64,000 bases of DNA from CAIMUX01 sp964473865 (GTDB taxonomy: Bacteria > Eisenbacteria > RBG-16-71-46 > CAIMUX01), in the NCBI GenBank assembly GCA_964473865.1, contig CAYYQN010000018.1:22412-86411 (forward strand), written 5' to 3'. The translations under genes and the position numbers were made by a program. The notes under the pieces were generated by a model. That model made no database searches. It was not told the DNA's origin and saw only the letters and a list, made by a program, of their open reading frames with translations. How positions within the stretch are numbered: the stretch's first letter is position 1; the number at the start of each line of letters is the position of its first letter. Positions 39,201 to 48,200 of this stretch are shown here, one piece after another.

Positions 39201-39508
39201 TCGAAGGCGCGGAAGACCTCGCCGAATCCTCCCGCACCGACCCGTTCCAGGATCTCCAGGTGACCCCACCGCGCGAGGGGAGCCGGCGAGGGCGAATTCG
39301 ACAATCCGCTGGCCGCGTCGTTCGATGGTCCGCTCCCCGATTCGATCGGCCCCGCACAGGCCCGGGCGATCGATTGCAGGACCCGCAGCTCTTCCGCGCA
39401 CGCCGCGGCCTCTCCGCCCGTTGCCTCCAGCCGAGCCCAGTCGATTTTGCGCCCGTCGGCCAGAGCGCGGGCCGCGGCGGAGAGCGGGTCAGGCCTTCCG
39501 GTACTCAT
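36233..39508 (-). CDS. Ser/Thr kinase-like (non-RD) - STAND ATPase - TPR regulator
   Basis: 1,091 residues. The ATG at 39508 lies inside the end of the sigma factor gene (20-base overlap), implying coupled translation. Kinase domain ~81-345: VGAGGFGEVFRAFD, Lys113 in VALKL, HGDIKAANAM at 205-214, DFG at 225-227. The usual HRD is HGD, so it is a non-RD kinase, which need not be activated by loop phosphorylation; Asp207, Asn212 and Asp225 are kept. STAND/AfsR-like ATPase from ~372: LVGRRREL, P-loop GSGGCGKT at 398-405, VVLDNCEH near 471. The C-terminal ~450 residues are TPR-like helices. The architecture equals that of 11268-14825, but the two are clearly diverged. Likely role: signal integration controlling the linked sigma factor. 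Confidence 0.9.
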   Translation of the reverse strand: MSTGRPDPLSAAARALADGRKIDWARLEATGGEAAACAEELRVLQSIARACAGPIESGSGPSNDAASGLSNSPSPAPLARWGHLEILERVGAGGFGEVFRAFDTVLHREVALKLRRFSGEAEAAAFEVHLEEARRLARLRHPNVLSVYGVEVHDGRAGMWTDFIRGETLEERLATRGPLEAAELIRTGLDLCAAIDAVHRADLLHGDIKAANAMREENGRTILMDFGAGSTSSARPSALGPSPQGTPIAMAPELLEGGPGSVASDLYSLGVLLYRLSTGRYPVTASSWSELMDKHRRREVLPVRELRPQLPASAARGIDRCLARDPAARPHSARELASFLRASGVTGEDETAEGELAAVGGAIHGDPPVFASRLVGRRRELFDLRRLLLEARLVTLTGSGGCGKTRLAHRAAEEAASSARDGAVWVALEALQDPGLLPQTVARAVGIAESRQRPALEQVLDHLRDHDGLVVLDNCEHLLPAVRELVEVIVSAAARVHILATSREPLQLPFERTLRVPSLSLPGAGPEAPGLEVLESEAVRLFVDRASQQRPGFAVTPAMAPALARIVRRLDGLPLALELAAARAGALTVEQIADRLEEGFRLVAGREASILPRRQTILASIEWSYRLLSAEEQRCLARVSVFAGGWTLEAAEAVCEGEAEDTPVVDLLETLVRRSMIQFDATSTPRYRLLETVHVFAADRLRDLGEETGLRQRHQAWFLRLAQETAPRLRSPNSEETLQLLDAELDNLRIALARALESAASSPEAREIGLNLCTALSRYWFLRGYYREGAAHFTAHLNPATGMTAARGRCLVAAATVLWPTGELEQAWRSACEGLQVLRAAGDTEWVPAALSTLGYLAELRGDPEEARRSLAEARAGHEAAGNDAGVASSSVNLGVLETRLGNHRESVPHYEQAIPLLRTLGDETNAAVAMRNLSYSLVQIGEVQRARALAAESISILRRAGQRRQLATSLSALVDVELAEGRYEEAGRHALEALHLARESGEKVTLLAALTALGLAAFFLRQDDRAARLHGTAEALHETLGIPVGEGEKVEWERRQRELRQRLGPARFDALWSQGRAQELDAVIAGESGG

Positions 39509-40106
39509 GCATCGCCTTGGCGAGTTGAGCGAGGGCGCGACTGATCTGCATGCGAACGCCATTGGCCGAGGGGCGGCCGAGGGCCTCACAGATCTCCGGA
39601 TAGCTGAACCCGAATTCGATCCGGAGGACCACGGCCTGGCGTTGCTCCTCCGTCAGCCGGGCCAGGGCGCGTTCGTAGGCATGCAACGCTCCAGATCCAA
39701 CGGAACGCTCCAGAAGCTGCTCGCGAGTCGGCGCGAGATCATCCGCGAGCGGTTCGGCCGGATGGCGCTGCGCCCGGCGGATCTCATCGCGGATCAGGTT
39801 CAAGAGAATCTGGTGAAGGTAGGATAGGAACGCCCCGACCCGCCCGGCCTCGAACAGCTCGACTCGGTCGAGAGCGCGCAACAACGCGATCTGGACGAGA
39901 TCCGCGGTCTCGACCATGCCGCGCGCTCGTTCCGGCAGGCGTCCGTGCGCCCACCGGCGCAATCCGGGGAGAAAACGTCGGATCAGTAGATCGCGGGCGT
40001 CGGCGTCGCCGCCCTTGATCCGATCCAGCAGCAGGCGGGTGCTCTCCAGGTCGGTGCTGCGACCCGGGGAATCGCCGGCTCCGGCTTGTTGTTCGGCTGC
40101 GGGCAT
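39489..40106 (-). CDS. ECF-type RNA polymerase sigma factor
   Basis: 205 residues from the ATG at 40106; an alternative GTG at 40232 would add 42 residues of no visible domain. The AGAGGAG site abuts the ATG, so the start is not certain. Region 2: LESTRLLLDRIKGGDADARD and ETADLVQIALLRALDRVELF. Region 4: LTEEQRQAVVLRIEFGFSYP, then EICEALGRPSANGVRMQISR. It is a different sub-family from the sigma factor at 14822-15415, yet it is likewise fused by overlap to a kinase-STAND-TPR gene. A close region-4 relative survives as a fragment at 45002-45211. It is divergent from the FG-GAP gene at 40410. Confidence 0.88.
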   Translation of the reverse strand: MPAAEQQAGAGDSPGRSTDLESTRLLLDRIKGGDADARDLLIRRFLPGLRRWAHGRLPERARGMVETADLVQIALLRALDRVELFEAGRVGAFLSYLHQILLNLIRDEIRRAQRHPAEPLADDLAPTREQLLERSVGSGALHAYERALARLTEEQRQAVVLRIEFGFSYPEICEALGRPSANGVRMQISRALAQLAKAMHEYRKA

Positions 40107-40409
40107 CTCCTCTGTTTCGCGGTGGCCTCCATGGGTGGACCGGCCTCGTGGCCCGGGATCGTCATCCTGGCCAGGCTCCCGCGGCGAAGCTGCGCCCGGC
40201 CGCGTTGCGGGCACCGCTCGGGATGGCCGCACGTCTCATCATACCATCCGGCGCTCGGGCGACGAAATCCACCCGTGCGCTTTTCGATTCCATCCTCGTT
40301 CTCCGCACAGAACCACGGAATGACCCGCCCGGCCCGACGCAGCGGCCGGGCTCACCCAAGACCTGCAGGGCGTCGCCAAGAGCACGGCAGGAAGACCGGA
40401 GGTGCGGAA

Positions 40410-43400
40410 ATGACAGGAAACTGGATGCGAGCGGGCCGGACACTGAAACTGGACGCTGGGCTACGGCGGATCACCCGCCGGGGGGCCACCGTGCTGTTGC
40501 CCGTCGCGGTTCTTGCGATGAGCGGATTCGAAAAGGCACTGGCCATCGACCCCTGGCCGTTGCCCACCTGGAGCGCGTACGGCGGCGGCGAGTCCAGCCG
40601 GTTCGGTATTGCGCTCTCCACCGCCGGCGATGTCAACGGCGACGGCTACAGCGACATCATCACGGGCGCGCCCGGCTTTCGCTTCGGCACCTCCCTGATC
40701 GGACAGGTGCGGGTCTATCACGGCTCGGCCAACGGGCTGGGGACCACGCCGGCCTGGTCCCGCGCCGGCTCCTCCTCCGACGAGCGGTTCGGCTGGTGCG
40801 TCGCCACCGCCGGGGACATCAACGGAGACGGCTACGGCGATGTCGTCGCCGGCGCCCCGTATCACTCCTGGATGAACACGGAGGACGGGAGGATTCGCGT
40901 CTTCCTCGGATCGGCGACGGGCCTGGGCCCGGTTCCGTCCATGGAGTATTCGCACGGGCAGCATCACTCCTACCTCGGCTGGTCGGTCGCCGGCGGAGGT
41001 GACTTCAACGCGGACGGCTACGACGATTTCGTGACCGGATCCCCGTTCATGGAGAACGGGGAGATGGACGAGGGAATCGTGCACGTCTTTCACGGCCGGG
41101 CGACCGGGGTCCCCTCGGTTCCCAGCCAGGCGCTCGACATCGACATCGCCGGCGCGCGCTTTGGCAGCTCCTGTGCCGTAGCGGGAGATGTGAACGGCGA
41201 CGGCTTCGACGACCTGGCTGTGGGGGCGCCCGGCAACGGGAGCATCCTGGGGCGAGCCTACGTGTTTCTGGGCGGGCCAAGTGGCCTCAGCGGGTCGCCG
41301 GCCTGGACCATGTCGGGTGGATCGACGACCGACTTCGGGTCCGCCGTGGCGGGCGCCGGAGACGTCAACGGCGACGGCTATGCCGACATCCTGGTCGGGG
41401 CAAGACTCCATGACCAACCCAGCCCGGACTGCGGTCAGGTCTGGCTCTACCTTGGGAGTTCCTCCGGCCCCGGCGTTGTTCACGCCTGGACGACCACGCT
41501 CGGCCAGTCCGGCGCCCAGTTCGGCGCCTCTCTTGCCACCGCCGGTGACATCGATGGAGACGGCTACGCTGATGTCGTGGTGGGAGCGCCCTACTTCGAT
41601 GCCTGGTCCACCAATGAAGGGACCGCGCGTCTCTATCGCGGATCCGCCTCGGGTCTCTCCGCGACGCCCGGCTACTACTACGGGAACCAGGGGGGCGCGG
41701 TCTTTGGAGCCTGCGTGGGAACCGCGGGGGATGTGAACAGCGACGGCTTCAGCGATCTGCTCATCGGCGCCAGCTTCTGGAGCGAGAACATCGCGTCGGA
41801 GGGCCGCGTCTTCCTCTACCACGGCGCGGCGGGACTCCCCGCCTCGACGCCGAATTGGAGTTGGGACGGACCAGACCCCGGGGGGGCCAGCTACAGCGGC
41901 GAAAAGTCGATCTGCCATGGCGACTTCAACTCCGACGGTGAGAGCGATGTCGCCATCGGGGACCCTGCGGCTGAGGGCGGCACGGGCCAGGTCAACGTCT
42001 TCTACGGCTCGCCGGACGGATTCAGCCACCTGCCGTCGCGAACCTATCACGGTACGCAGGAAGCCGGCCTCCTCGGATACCAGGTGACGGCGGGGGACAT
42101 CGACGGGGACCGGTTTGATGACTTGATCGTCTCGGCTCCGGGAATCAACTACTCCGCTTCGACCTACCCGGGTCGGATCTTCATCTACCGCGGGGGAATC
42201 GGGCTCCCCCTCTCCGCAGACCACCAGATCAGCGGCGACGAGAACAGCTCCCGCTTCGGCCAGGTGCTGCAGTGGGTCGGAGACCTGAACCGCGACGGCT
42301 GCGGCGAGTTCGTGGTCTGTGCGCCCCAGGAGAATCGGAGCGAGGAGCGTGGTCGCGCCTTCCTCTACTTCGGCAACCGCACCAACATCGTCGCCCCCGG
42401 TCCTTTGATCCGCGACGGCGCCCTGATGGAGCAGCTCGGCAGCGACGTGGCCGGCCCCTGCGACCTCAACGGCGACGGCTACGGCGACTGGGTGATCTCC
42501 TCGGCGAGCGCCTCCAGCCCCGACGGATACGTCGGCGTCGTTCGCGGATTTCTGGGCGGGCCCACCCTGGACTTCGAGCCCGACTGGGAGGCGTGGGGTA
42601 TGACCTATGGGACAGGCTTCGGCGCCACCGTCGCAACGGGAGACCTGAACGGGGACGCGAAGTCCGATGTGCTCGTGGGAGAGCCGAATTACTACATACA
42701 GGGTTCCTGGGGTTCCAGCCTCGGACGGGTCTGGGCGTACGCGGGAAACGCAGCCGGCGCAGCGAGCAGTCCCTTCTGGGGATTCTCGGGGAATCAGGAC
42801 TTCGGCCAATTCGGAGCCAGCGTGGATTGCGTGGGCGACCTGGACGGCGACGGGCTCGGCGAAGTCCTGATCGGACATCCGGGCTATGCCAGCAGCACCG
42901 ATCCATCCGAGCTCGCGGAGGGAAGGATCTGCCTCTTCGAGCCCGCCTCGGAAGAATTCGTCTGGTCGATGGAGTCGAACCAGGCGCTCCACTATCTCGG
43001 CCTGCTCGTCTCCGCGGCGGGGGATGTGACCAGCGACGGCATCCCCGACTTCATGTCGGTCGAAAGGAATGGCGAATTCGCCAGCGCGGCTACGTTCAAC
43101 CTGCACTACGGCACGGGTGCTCCCGGCGTCATTCGCGCGGTCAGCCAGGCCCATCCGGACAACGGCTACAACATCCCGCTGCTCGGCCGCACTGAGGAAC
43201 CCTCCTTCCGGATTCGCCTGCGCGGTCGAAGCGCCGGGGGCCGCGAGCGGGTCCGTTTGCAGTATCAGGTGAAGGAGGCGGGGCTCGTGTTCGGCGCCGG
43301 TGACATGGCCGAGTCCGGTTGGGTGGACACGAACCCGCCGGTCCCCGGGGAGGGAAGCCGGGTCTGGATCGATCAGACGGTGGACGGCCTCAACCCCGGG

Positions 43401-43829
43401 TTCCACCACTGGCGCGCCCGGGTTCGCAGCGCGTCACCATTCTTCCCCACCTCCCGCTGGGTGACGTTGGTGGGGAACGGGCTCCAGGATGATCTTCTGG
43501 TCGGCGCGCCGATCATCTCCGGTGCGGACGATGCGGCGCCGGATGCGGCCGCCGGCGGCATCCGCATCCGCTTGCACGGAGCCAACCCGTTCCGAAACTC
43601 GGCCCAGATCGAGTACGCCATCCCCCAGACGACGCACGTGCGCCTCACGGTCCATGACGTCCTTGGACGCGAGGTCGCCAGGTTGGTGGATGAGGTCCGT
43701 CCATCCGGCCCGCACGCGATCGCCTGGTCTCCATCCGCCGCTTCCGGCGGGAGCGGCTCCGGGGTCTACTTCGTCCGCCTGTCCACCCCGGACGGAGTGG
43801 ACGCAACCCGGATCACGAGGCTCAACTAG
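40410..43829 (+). CDS. Secreted FG-GAP (integrin-like) beta-propeller protein with FlgD-like C-terminus
   Basis: 1,139 residues. The ATG at 40410 follows GGAGGTGCGGAA. The export segment is GATVLLPVAVLAMSGFEKAL. About a dozen FG-GAP repeats follow, each with a calcium-loop signature D.NGDGY.D (DVNGDGYSDIITGAPG, DINGDGYGDVVAGAPY, DVNGDGFDDLAVGAPG, DIDGDGYADVVVGAPY, DLNGDGYGDWVISSAS). This is enough for one or two seven-bladed propellers. Residues ~910-1,030 are a beta domain without a name. The tail is FlgD-like (VHDVLGREVARLVDEVRPSG ... SGVYFVRLS). Such proteins are extracellular, calcium-dependent scaffolds or adhesins. It is divergent from the sigma/kinase operon and could be one of its targets. 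Confidence 0.9.
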   Translation: MTGNWMRAGRTLKLDAGLRRITRRGATVLLPVAVLAMSGFEKALAIDPWPLPTWSAYGGGESSRFGIALSTAGDVNGDGYSDIITGAPGFRFGTSLIGQVRVYHGSANGLGTTPAWSRAGSSSDERFGWCVATAGDINGDGYGDVVAGAPYHSWMNTEDGRIRVFLGSATGLGPVPSMEYSHGQHHSYLGWSVAGGGDFNADGYDDFVTGSPFMENGEMDEGIVHVFHGRATGVPSVPSQALDIDIAGARFGSSCAVAGDVNGDGFDDLAVGAPGNGSILGRAYVFLGGPSGLSGSPAWTMSGGSTTDFGSAVAGAGDVNGDGYADILVGARLHDQPSPDCGQVWLYLGSSSGPGVVHAWTTTLGQSGAQFGASLATAGDIDGDGYADVVVGAPYFDAWSTNEGTARLYRGSASGLSATPGYYYGNQGGAVFGACVGTAGDVNSDGFSDLLIGASFWSENIASEGRVFLYHGAAGLPASTPNWSWDGPDPGGASYSGEKSICHGDFNSDGESDVAIGDPAAEGGTGQVNVFYGSPDGFSHLPSRTYHGTQEAGLLGYQVTAGDIDGDRFDDLIVSAPGINYSASTYPGRIFIYRGGIGLPLSADHQISGDENSSRFGQVLQWVGDLNRDGCGEFVVCAPQENRSEERGRAFLYFGNRTNIVAPGPLIRDGALMEQLGSDVAGPCDLNGDGYGDWVISSASASSPDGYVGVVRGFLGGPTLDFEPDWEAWGMTYGTGFGATVATGDLNGDAKSDVLVGEPNYYIQGSWGSSLGRVWAYAGNAAGAASSPFWGFSGNQDFGQFGASVDCVGDLDGDGLGEVLIGHPGYASSTDPSELAEGRICLFEPASEEFVWSMESNQALHYLGLLVSAAGDVTSDGIPDFMSVERNGEFASAATFNLHYGTGAPGVIRAVSQAHPDNGYNIPLLGRTEEPSFRIRLRGRSAGGRERVRLQYQVKEAGLVFGAGDMAESGWVDTNPPVPGEGSRVWIDQTVDGLNPGFHHWRARVRSASPFFPTSRWVTLVGNGLQDDLLVGAPIISGADDAAPDAAAGGIRIRLHGANPFRNSAQIEYAIPQTTHVRLTVHDVLGREVARLVDEVRPSGPHAIAWSPSAASGGSGSGVYFVRLSTPDGVDATRITRLN

Positions 43830-43830
43830 C

Positions 43831-43845
43831 CCGGATCAGGGCTGA
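43831..43845 (+). repeat. Partial copy of the 18-bp inverted-repeat family
   Basis: CCGGATCAGGGCTGA directly after the FG-GAP stop codon is identical to 7091-7105 at one end of the MITE-like element. Confidence 0.45.
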
Positions 43846-43870
43846 CCTCGATCGTCCGGTGACGTATCTC

Positions 43871-43897
43871 CGTAGGGCCGGGCTTTCCGGCCCTGCG
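43871..43897. terminator. Bidirectional hairpin terminator
   Basis: AGGGCCGG (43874-43881) pairs with CCGGCCCT (43887-43894) around a GCTTT loop and extends outward to CGT/GCG. It stands between the convergent FG-GAP and PEP-CTERM genes. Confidence 0.55.
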
Positions 43898-43899
43898 GT

Positions 43900-44790
43900 C
43901 TACGACGCGCTTGTGCCGGTCCGTCGCCGCCGGACGCCTGCGACCATGAGCAGAGCCATGACGCCACCGCCGAGGAGCGCCCAGGTTCCCGGCTCGGGCA
44001 CAGGCTGCGCGGCGTCGAACGGCTCGCTGTAGAGGAAGTCATCCAGGGCCACGAGGTCGGTCCCATGGCCCGGATCGTCGCTGGTGGACGCCCCCAGGAA
44101 AGCGGTGCCCGCGGTAACCCTCACCCTGGCGATTCGCTCTCCACCGGTGAAGATGGCGCCCAGGAAGGACAGACTGCGATCAGCCACGCTTCCCGTTTCG
44201 ACGAAACTTCCATACAGCAGATTTCCGTCCGGATCGAAGTACTCGAGCATTGCGCTGCCGTCCAGATCGACGTCGGAGAACACCGCGCCAAAGCCGGCGA
44301 CCGCGGCCAGAGTGCCCCCCGCGGTACCCGGAACGTAGAACCGGACATCCAGGATGTTGCTGGCGATCGGAACGAATACCCGGGTCGGACTGAAGGCCCC
44401 GAATGTCGCGTCGTAGGTCGGATTTCCGAAGAATGTCCCCAGGTCGTCGCCCGCGCCCGCCGCGGCCGCCGGAGCCTGCACGAAGCCGGTTCCCGGTGTG
44501 ACGAACCGCGCGCCTCGCGTGTCGAGGAACCCGTCAAACGCCGTTGCCACCGGTTCGTTGACGGTGGATCCGCCGCCATCCCAGTTGATCTCGCGCCGGC
44601 CGTCGGGGAGCGGTCCCGGAGCGTTTCCGTTGTTCGATCCGCCCAGTGCGGCTCGGAAGGTATCGACCGTGGTCTGGATCGAGAACGGGTCGTCCGATCC
44701 TCCTACCTCAAACACTACCGGTGCGGCCATGACCGCGGTCGGCAGCATGAGCGTCCACAGGGCAAAGGCCGTATATGTACGACTTGTCAT
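43900..44790 (-). CDS. PEP-CTERM sorted secreted protein
   Basis: 296 residues. The ATG at 44790 follows GAGGAGACCTCG. Signal peptide MTSRTYTAFALWTLMLPTAV, cleavage near MAA. C-terminal sorting signal PVPEPGTWALLGGGVMALLM, then a short hydrophobic helix and GVRRRRTGTSAS. The body is a beta-sandwich with FVTPGTGFVQAP, SNILDVRFYVPGTAGG and FGAVFSDVDLDGSAMLEYFD. This matches a widespread PEP-CTERM family of unknown activity in planctomycetes and related phyla. The exosortase that would process it is not in the window. The sigma-factor fragment next to it may be the relic of a dedicated regulator. Confidence 0.88.
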   Translation of the reverse strand: MTSRTYTAFALWTLMLPTAVMAAPVVFEVGGSDDPFSIQTTVDTFRAALGGSNNGNAPGPLPDGRREINWDGGGSTVNEPVATAFDGFLDTRGARFVTPGTGFVQAPAAAAGAGDDLGTFFGNPTYDATFGAFSPTRVFVPIASNILDVRFYVPGTAGGTLAAVAGFGAVFSDVDLDGSAMLEYFDPDGNLLYGSFVETGSVADRSLSFLGAIFTGGERIARVRVTAGTAFLGASTSDDPGHGTDLVALDDFLYSEPFDAAQPVPEPGTWALLGGGVMALLMVAGVRRRRTGTSAS

Positions 44791-45001
44791 CGAGGTCTCC
44801 TCGTTTTGATCTACGTTGGTTTCCGCCGTCGGGCCGCCGTGAAGCGCCGCGAAGGCGTCGGAAGCATCTGGCAGGGTGCTGAAAAACCCAGTCAACTGCG
44901 TTCGAAGCGCCGATCGGTCGGCGGCGAGAGAGCCAAACACGGTAGCACTGCCCTGGCGGTACGGCAACAGTCCGCCGATCCAGGAAGGCAGACCTCGTGA
45001 C

Positions 45002-45211
45002 ATGGCCCGTCGCGATCTCACCGAGAGTCTCACCGGACGGTTGACCGGCCTGGTGCGGCAGTACGAGAAGGCACTCACCACCCTCACTCCGGACCAGCAG
45101 CAGGCCGTCATCCTCAGAATCGAGTTCGGGTTCACCTACCCGGAGATCGCCACGGCCTTGGGGCGAGGGTCCGGAAACTCGGTCCGCATGCAGGGCTCGC
45201 GTTCGACCTGA
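45002..45211 (+). pseudogene. Fragment of an ECF sigma factor (region 4 only)
   Basis: The 69 residues contain YEKALTTLTPDQQQAVILRI, EFGFTYPEIATALGRGSGNS and VRMQGSR. They align closely with region 4 of the intact sigma factor at 39489-40106 (LTEEQRQAVVLRIEFGFSYP...GVRMQISR), but the last ~15 residues are replaced by a stop and the whole of region 2 is missing. No sigma-like sequence is found in the 200 bases upstream. It cannot bind core polymerase as it stands. Confidence 0.7.
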
Positions 45212-45214
45212 GCA

Positions 45215-48200
45215 TCATCGAATGAGCGTGACCCGCCCGGCCGCCGTGCTCTCTCCCGCGCGCCGGATCCTGTAGAAGTAGATCCCGGGAGCAGCCGCGC
45301 GCCCGTTGGAGTCAGTCCCGTCCCACTGGAAGTCTCCCGGGCCGGCCGGGGCATCCCGCCGGGTGAAGGTGCGGACCCGGCGTCCCACTGCGTCGAAGAT
45401 TTCGAGCCCCACGTCGCCCGGCGAGGGAAGGGTGAAGCCAAGGCGGGTTCCCCCGTTGAACGGATTCGGCCGGGGTGCCAAGAGCCGCAGCCCGACCCCC
45501 GGGTCCGCCGCGGACGGAGAAGCCGGAACGCCGACCACGACTCCCGGATCGTGGATCGACACGTACACCTCCCGGCCCGGCTCGCTGTCGGTGCCGGCGA
45601 CGTGAACTCGAAACGCCTGATCGAGCAGGGCGCTGGATTGCCCGAGAGCGGCCGAGAAGAACGGACCGGCTCCGACCGGGATGGCGCTCAAGTCCCAGAT
45701 CCAATCCTCGAGGATACCGAGCGCCACAGCCTCCGTCTGGCTGGGGTTCTCAATCGTGTAGGAGAAGTCCGGCACCGCGGGTCCGGAGTACGGCGGGATC
45801 GTCTCCCGCTCGCCCGGATCAAGGGTGAGGACGAGCGGGGTGCCGGTGTGACTCGTGTTCACGAGAATCGTCACCGCCGCTTCGCCGTGATTGATGAAGC
45901 CGAGGCCGCCGTGGGACTGGAACGGGCCGATGCCCAGGCTCGTCTGCGCCAACGGTACCAGTTCCACCTCGGCGCTCCGCCGGAGCTCAAGGCGGCAACT
46001 CGTGAGACCGCTGCCGGAAGGCCGCAACAGCTCTACCTGGGTGAACTGCGTGGTCGGATTCGCGGGCGCGGACAGTTCGGCGCCGCCGCCGGAGTGGTCT
46101 CCGAGATAGGTCGAGAGGCCTCCATAGTCGAAGCGGAGTTCGTCAAGACCCGTCTTTTCGCGGGCAACAAGGGGCTCTGGCCCATCCGGTGACGGCCGGC
46201 TGCCTCCGCACTCGCCGAGGCCCAGGCTCATGAGGGCATCTCCGGCAGCGGCGCAAGACGGGCGAGACAGGTGCCCCAAGCTTACGGAGATCCCCCGGGT
46301 GCCGGGAAACACCGAAGGGGCGGCGAAGACGGCGGTGCGCAGGGCTCGGGGGGTCCGGCCGGGTTTCACGCCGCTGAAGCTCGGGTTCCAGCCGTGAACA
46401 TACTGCAGCCATCCGTAGTTGATGGTGTCGGTGAACGGGACGCGCAGGGTCCCGGCCACGAAGCTGCTCGTAAAGGAGTGGGCCGAAGAGCCAACGATCG
46501 TCCGGAACGTCTGATTCTGCATGGCCGCCTCCGTGAGGCGCGCCAGGTCGGCGGCGCAGGAGTACGGGAGACCCTTGTCGAGCCCGGCCGGATTGGTGAA
46601 GTGCGTTCGGGTCATGCCCAGTTGCTCCGCGCGCAGGTTCATCTGCGCCACGAAGACCTGGCAGGTGTTGTCGTACGACCCCATCCAGGCGTTGTTGCCC
46701 CCGGTCAGGATGTCGGCGATCGCGTAGGCGGCATCGTTCCCCGAGGGGAAGATGCAGCAATACAGGAGGTCCCAGAGGCGAACACGCTGTCGGTAGAGGA
46801 ACTCGTAGCGAGATCCCCCGATGTTTTCGCGGATCCAGTCCGGTACCTCGTACGTCGCGTTGAGACTGATGTAGTTGGGATCTTCGAGGGGGAGTCCCAT
46901 CCGTTCGCAGGCCAGGAGCACGGTCATGATCTTGGTCGTGCTGGCGATCTGCAGCTCGTCGAACGGCTTCTGCGCGCAGATCCAGTTGCCCTCGCAGTCC
47001 AGGGCGATGCCGCTGCGGGAACCGGCAAACAGAACCTGACGCCAGGGGGCGACGATCGTGACCTGCCCGGAGTTGGAGTCCTCGCCGGGCGCACCCACCG
47101 CCAGGTTGCCCCGACCGGTATCGTCGAACTTGCCCACGGCCAAGGCGGTGCCGAACTGGTCGTTGAAGACGATGTCGTCGCTGAAGGCATCCTGGGCCCA
47201 GCCCGCGTACCCATGGCCCCCGGGGCCGCTCGGGCCTCCGTACAAGACGGAGATCACCCCGGAGAAACTCTCGCCCCCGTTGGAGTCGTCGGTCGGGGAA
47301 CCGATGATCAGGTCCTCGCCCCCGTCAGCGAGATCGTAGTAACCAGCCGCCAACGCCCGCCCGAAGCCGTCGTTGCTGCCCAGCGACCACCCGGCATCGT
47401 CCTGGAAGAGCGTGACGGAAGTCGCTGCCGAGAAGGGAACCCCGAGGAGACCTCCCTTGCCGACCACGACCCGGCCCGATCCCGGATGGCCGAAGTAGCT
47501 GCGTCCCGGTTCACCGATGGCAAGGCCGCCATACGATCCGCCCCAGAACTTGCCCACGGCGACGGACCATCCGAAGTAACCATCGGGGTACGGTCCGTGC
47601 GGCAGATCCCCCTCGCCAGGCACCGTCAGCCGGCCCGCGGCCGGATTCGGACCGGAGGCGGAGCCCAGCACCCGCCAGACCACTCCGGCGTTGCTGGTGC
47701 CGTCCACTTCCTTGAAGGGGGTTCCGATGACCAGCTCCTCGTACGCGCTGCTCTCCAGTTGCCCCGCGGCCAGGCTGTAGCCGAACTGGTCGCCGGCGGT
47801 GTTCGTCCCCCCCAATGTCGACTGCTTGAGCCAGCCATTGGCGCCATTGAGCAACCCGTTCGTCCCTCCGGTGAACCAGAACACGGCCCCCGCATCTCCG
47901 TCCTCGCCCGGGGACCCGATGGCCAGATCGTTCTTCGACCCGGCCGTCGCGTCGAAGTTTCCGGCGCAGAGCGAGGCGCCGAAGCGGTCACCGGTCTCGA
48001 GTGCCCCGCCGCCGGCGGGTTGCCAGAGATAGTGCCAGTAGGAGAGGCCGCCGGGCCCGCCGGCGTAGACAAACACGAAGCCGGTGTTCGTGTGACTCGC
48101 GTCCGCGTCGGCCAAGGGCGCCCCGATGGCCAGGTCGTCGTAACCGTCGCTGTCGAAGTCCCCGGCCGCCGCCGCCGCACCGAAGAGAGCGCCGTCCTCC

